The position numbers were made by a program, and so were the translations under genes. 64,000 bases of DNA from Lucinisca nassula (Eukaryota > Mollusca > Bivalvia > Lucinida > Lucinidae), in NCBI GenBank assembly GCA_963580285.1, contig CAUZLF010000699.1:62001-126000 (forward strand), in the 5' to 3' direction. Positions 63,898 to 64,000 of the stretch are shown here, piece by piece (the first letter of the stretch is position 1; every line of letters starts with the position of its first letter). The notes beneath the pieces are model-generated. The model was not told where the DNA came from. It was given only the letters and a program-made list of their open reading frames with translations, and did not search any database.

Positions 63898-64000
63898 CCA
63901 ATAACTCTTATCCTGCTGTTCACGACAACCCTTTTCTTTGCAAACAGTGTAGATCCAGATCAGATGGCTTCTGATGAATGATCAGGATCTACACTGTTTG
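63898..64000 (+). mobile_element. MITE, 'TATCCTGCTG' family, cut by window end
   Basis: It starts AACTCTTATCCTGCTGTTCA, with the core hairpin reaching the window end. Confidence 0.7.

Overview
The window is animal nuclear DNA: AT-rich, intron-dominated, and mostly built from interspersed repeats nested in one another. The best guess is a lophotrochozoan, most likely a bivalve mollusc. Three things point there: many pearl/DINE-1-like (Helentron-associated, HINE) elements with (ACGG)n-type microsatellites, a reverse-transcriptase C-terminus of a kind I associate with bivalve predicted proteins, and tRNA-derived SINEs. The taxon is an inference. There are no operons, CRISPR arrays or bacterial genes.

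One host gene can be traced on the + strand. Four exons (12192-12296, 17344-17515, 20608-20791, 26492-26714) have good splice sites and agree in phase at all three junctions. They encode a helical segment, an aromatic/lysine-rich segment and then ankyrin-repeat sequence. Two further exons in matching phase (50066-50139, ending in a stop; 54501-54575, Ser-rich) look like alternative continuations after a 23-28 kb intron. Three weaker upstream exons (7038-7073, 8566-8577, 8697-8722) may belong to the same gene. I do not recognise the orthologue.

The rest is mobile DNA. (a) HINE/pearl-like elements, each with terminal inverted repeats, a hairpin and microsatellite at one end and tandem core modules, lie at 3181-6747, 15780-16915, 17576-19139, 21986-24455, 31058-33496, 38846-45786, 55297-56245 and 61499-62620. 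(b) hAT-type DNA transposons: a 5.07 kb decayed element at 30852-35921 with an 8-bp target-site duplication and a transposase C-terminal relic, and a 1.25 kb non-autonomous one at 24544-25788. (c) Numerous TTAA-flanked MITEs share a hairpin core. (d) SINEs comprise a tRNA-Thr-derived family, a second tRNA-derived family and an abundant ~300 bp family often showing clean 11-15 bp target-site duplications. (e) Two retroelement fragments with reverse-transcriptase-related coding sequence lie at 22364-23450 and 38239-38670. (f) Minisatellites include one (20792-21300) that has amplified the exon-end/5' splice-site sequence of the host gene.

A 200-base assembly gap (13903-14102), flanked by long G and C homopolymers, marks an unreliable join. 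Uncertainty is highest for the weak upstream exons and for exact ends of decayed repeats.
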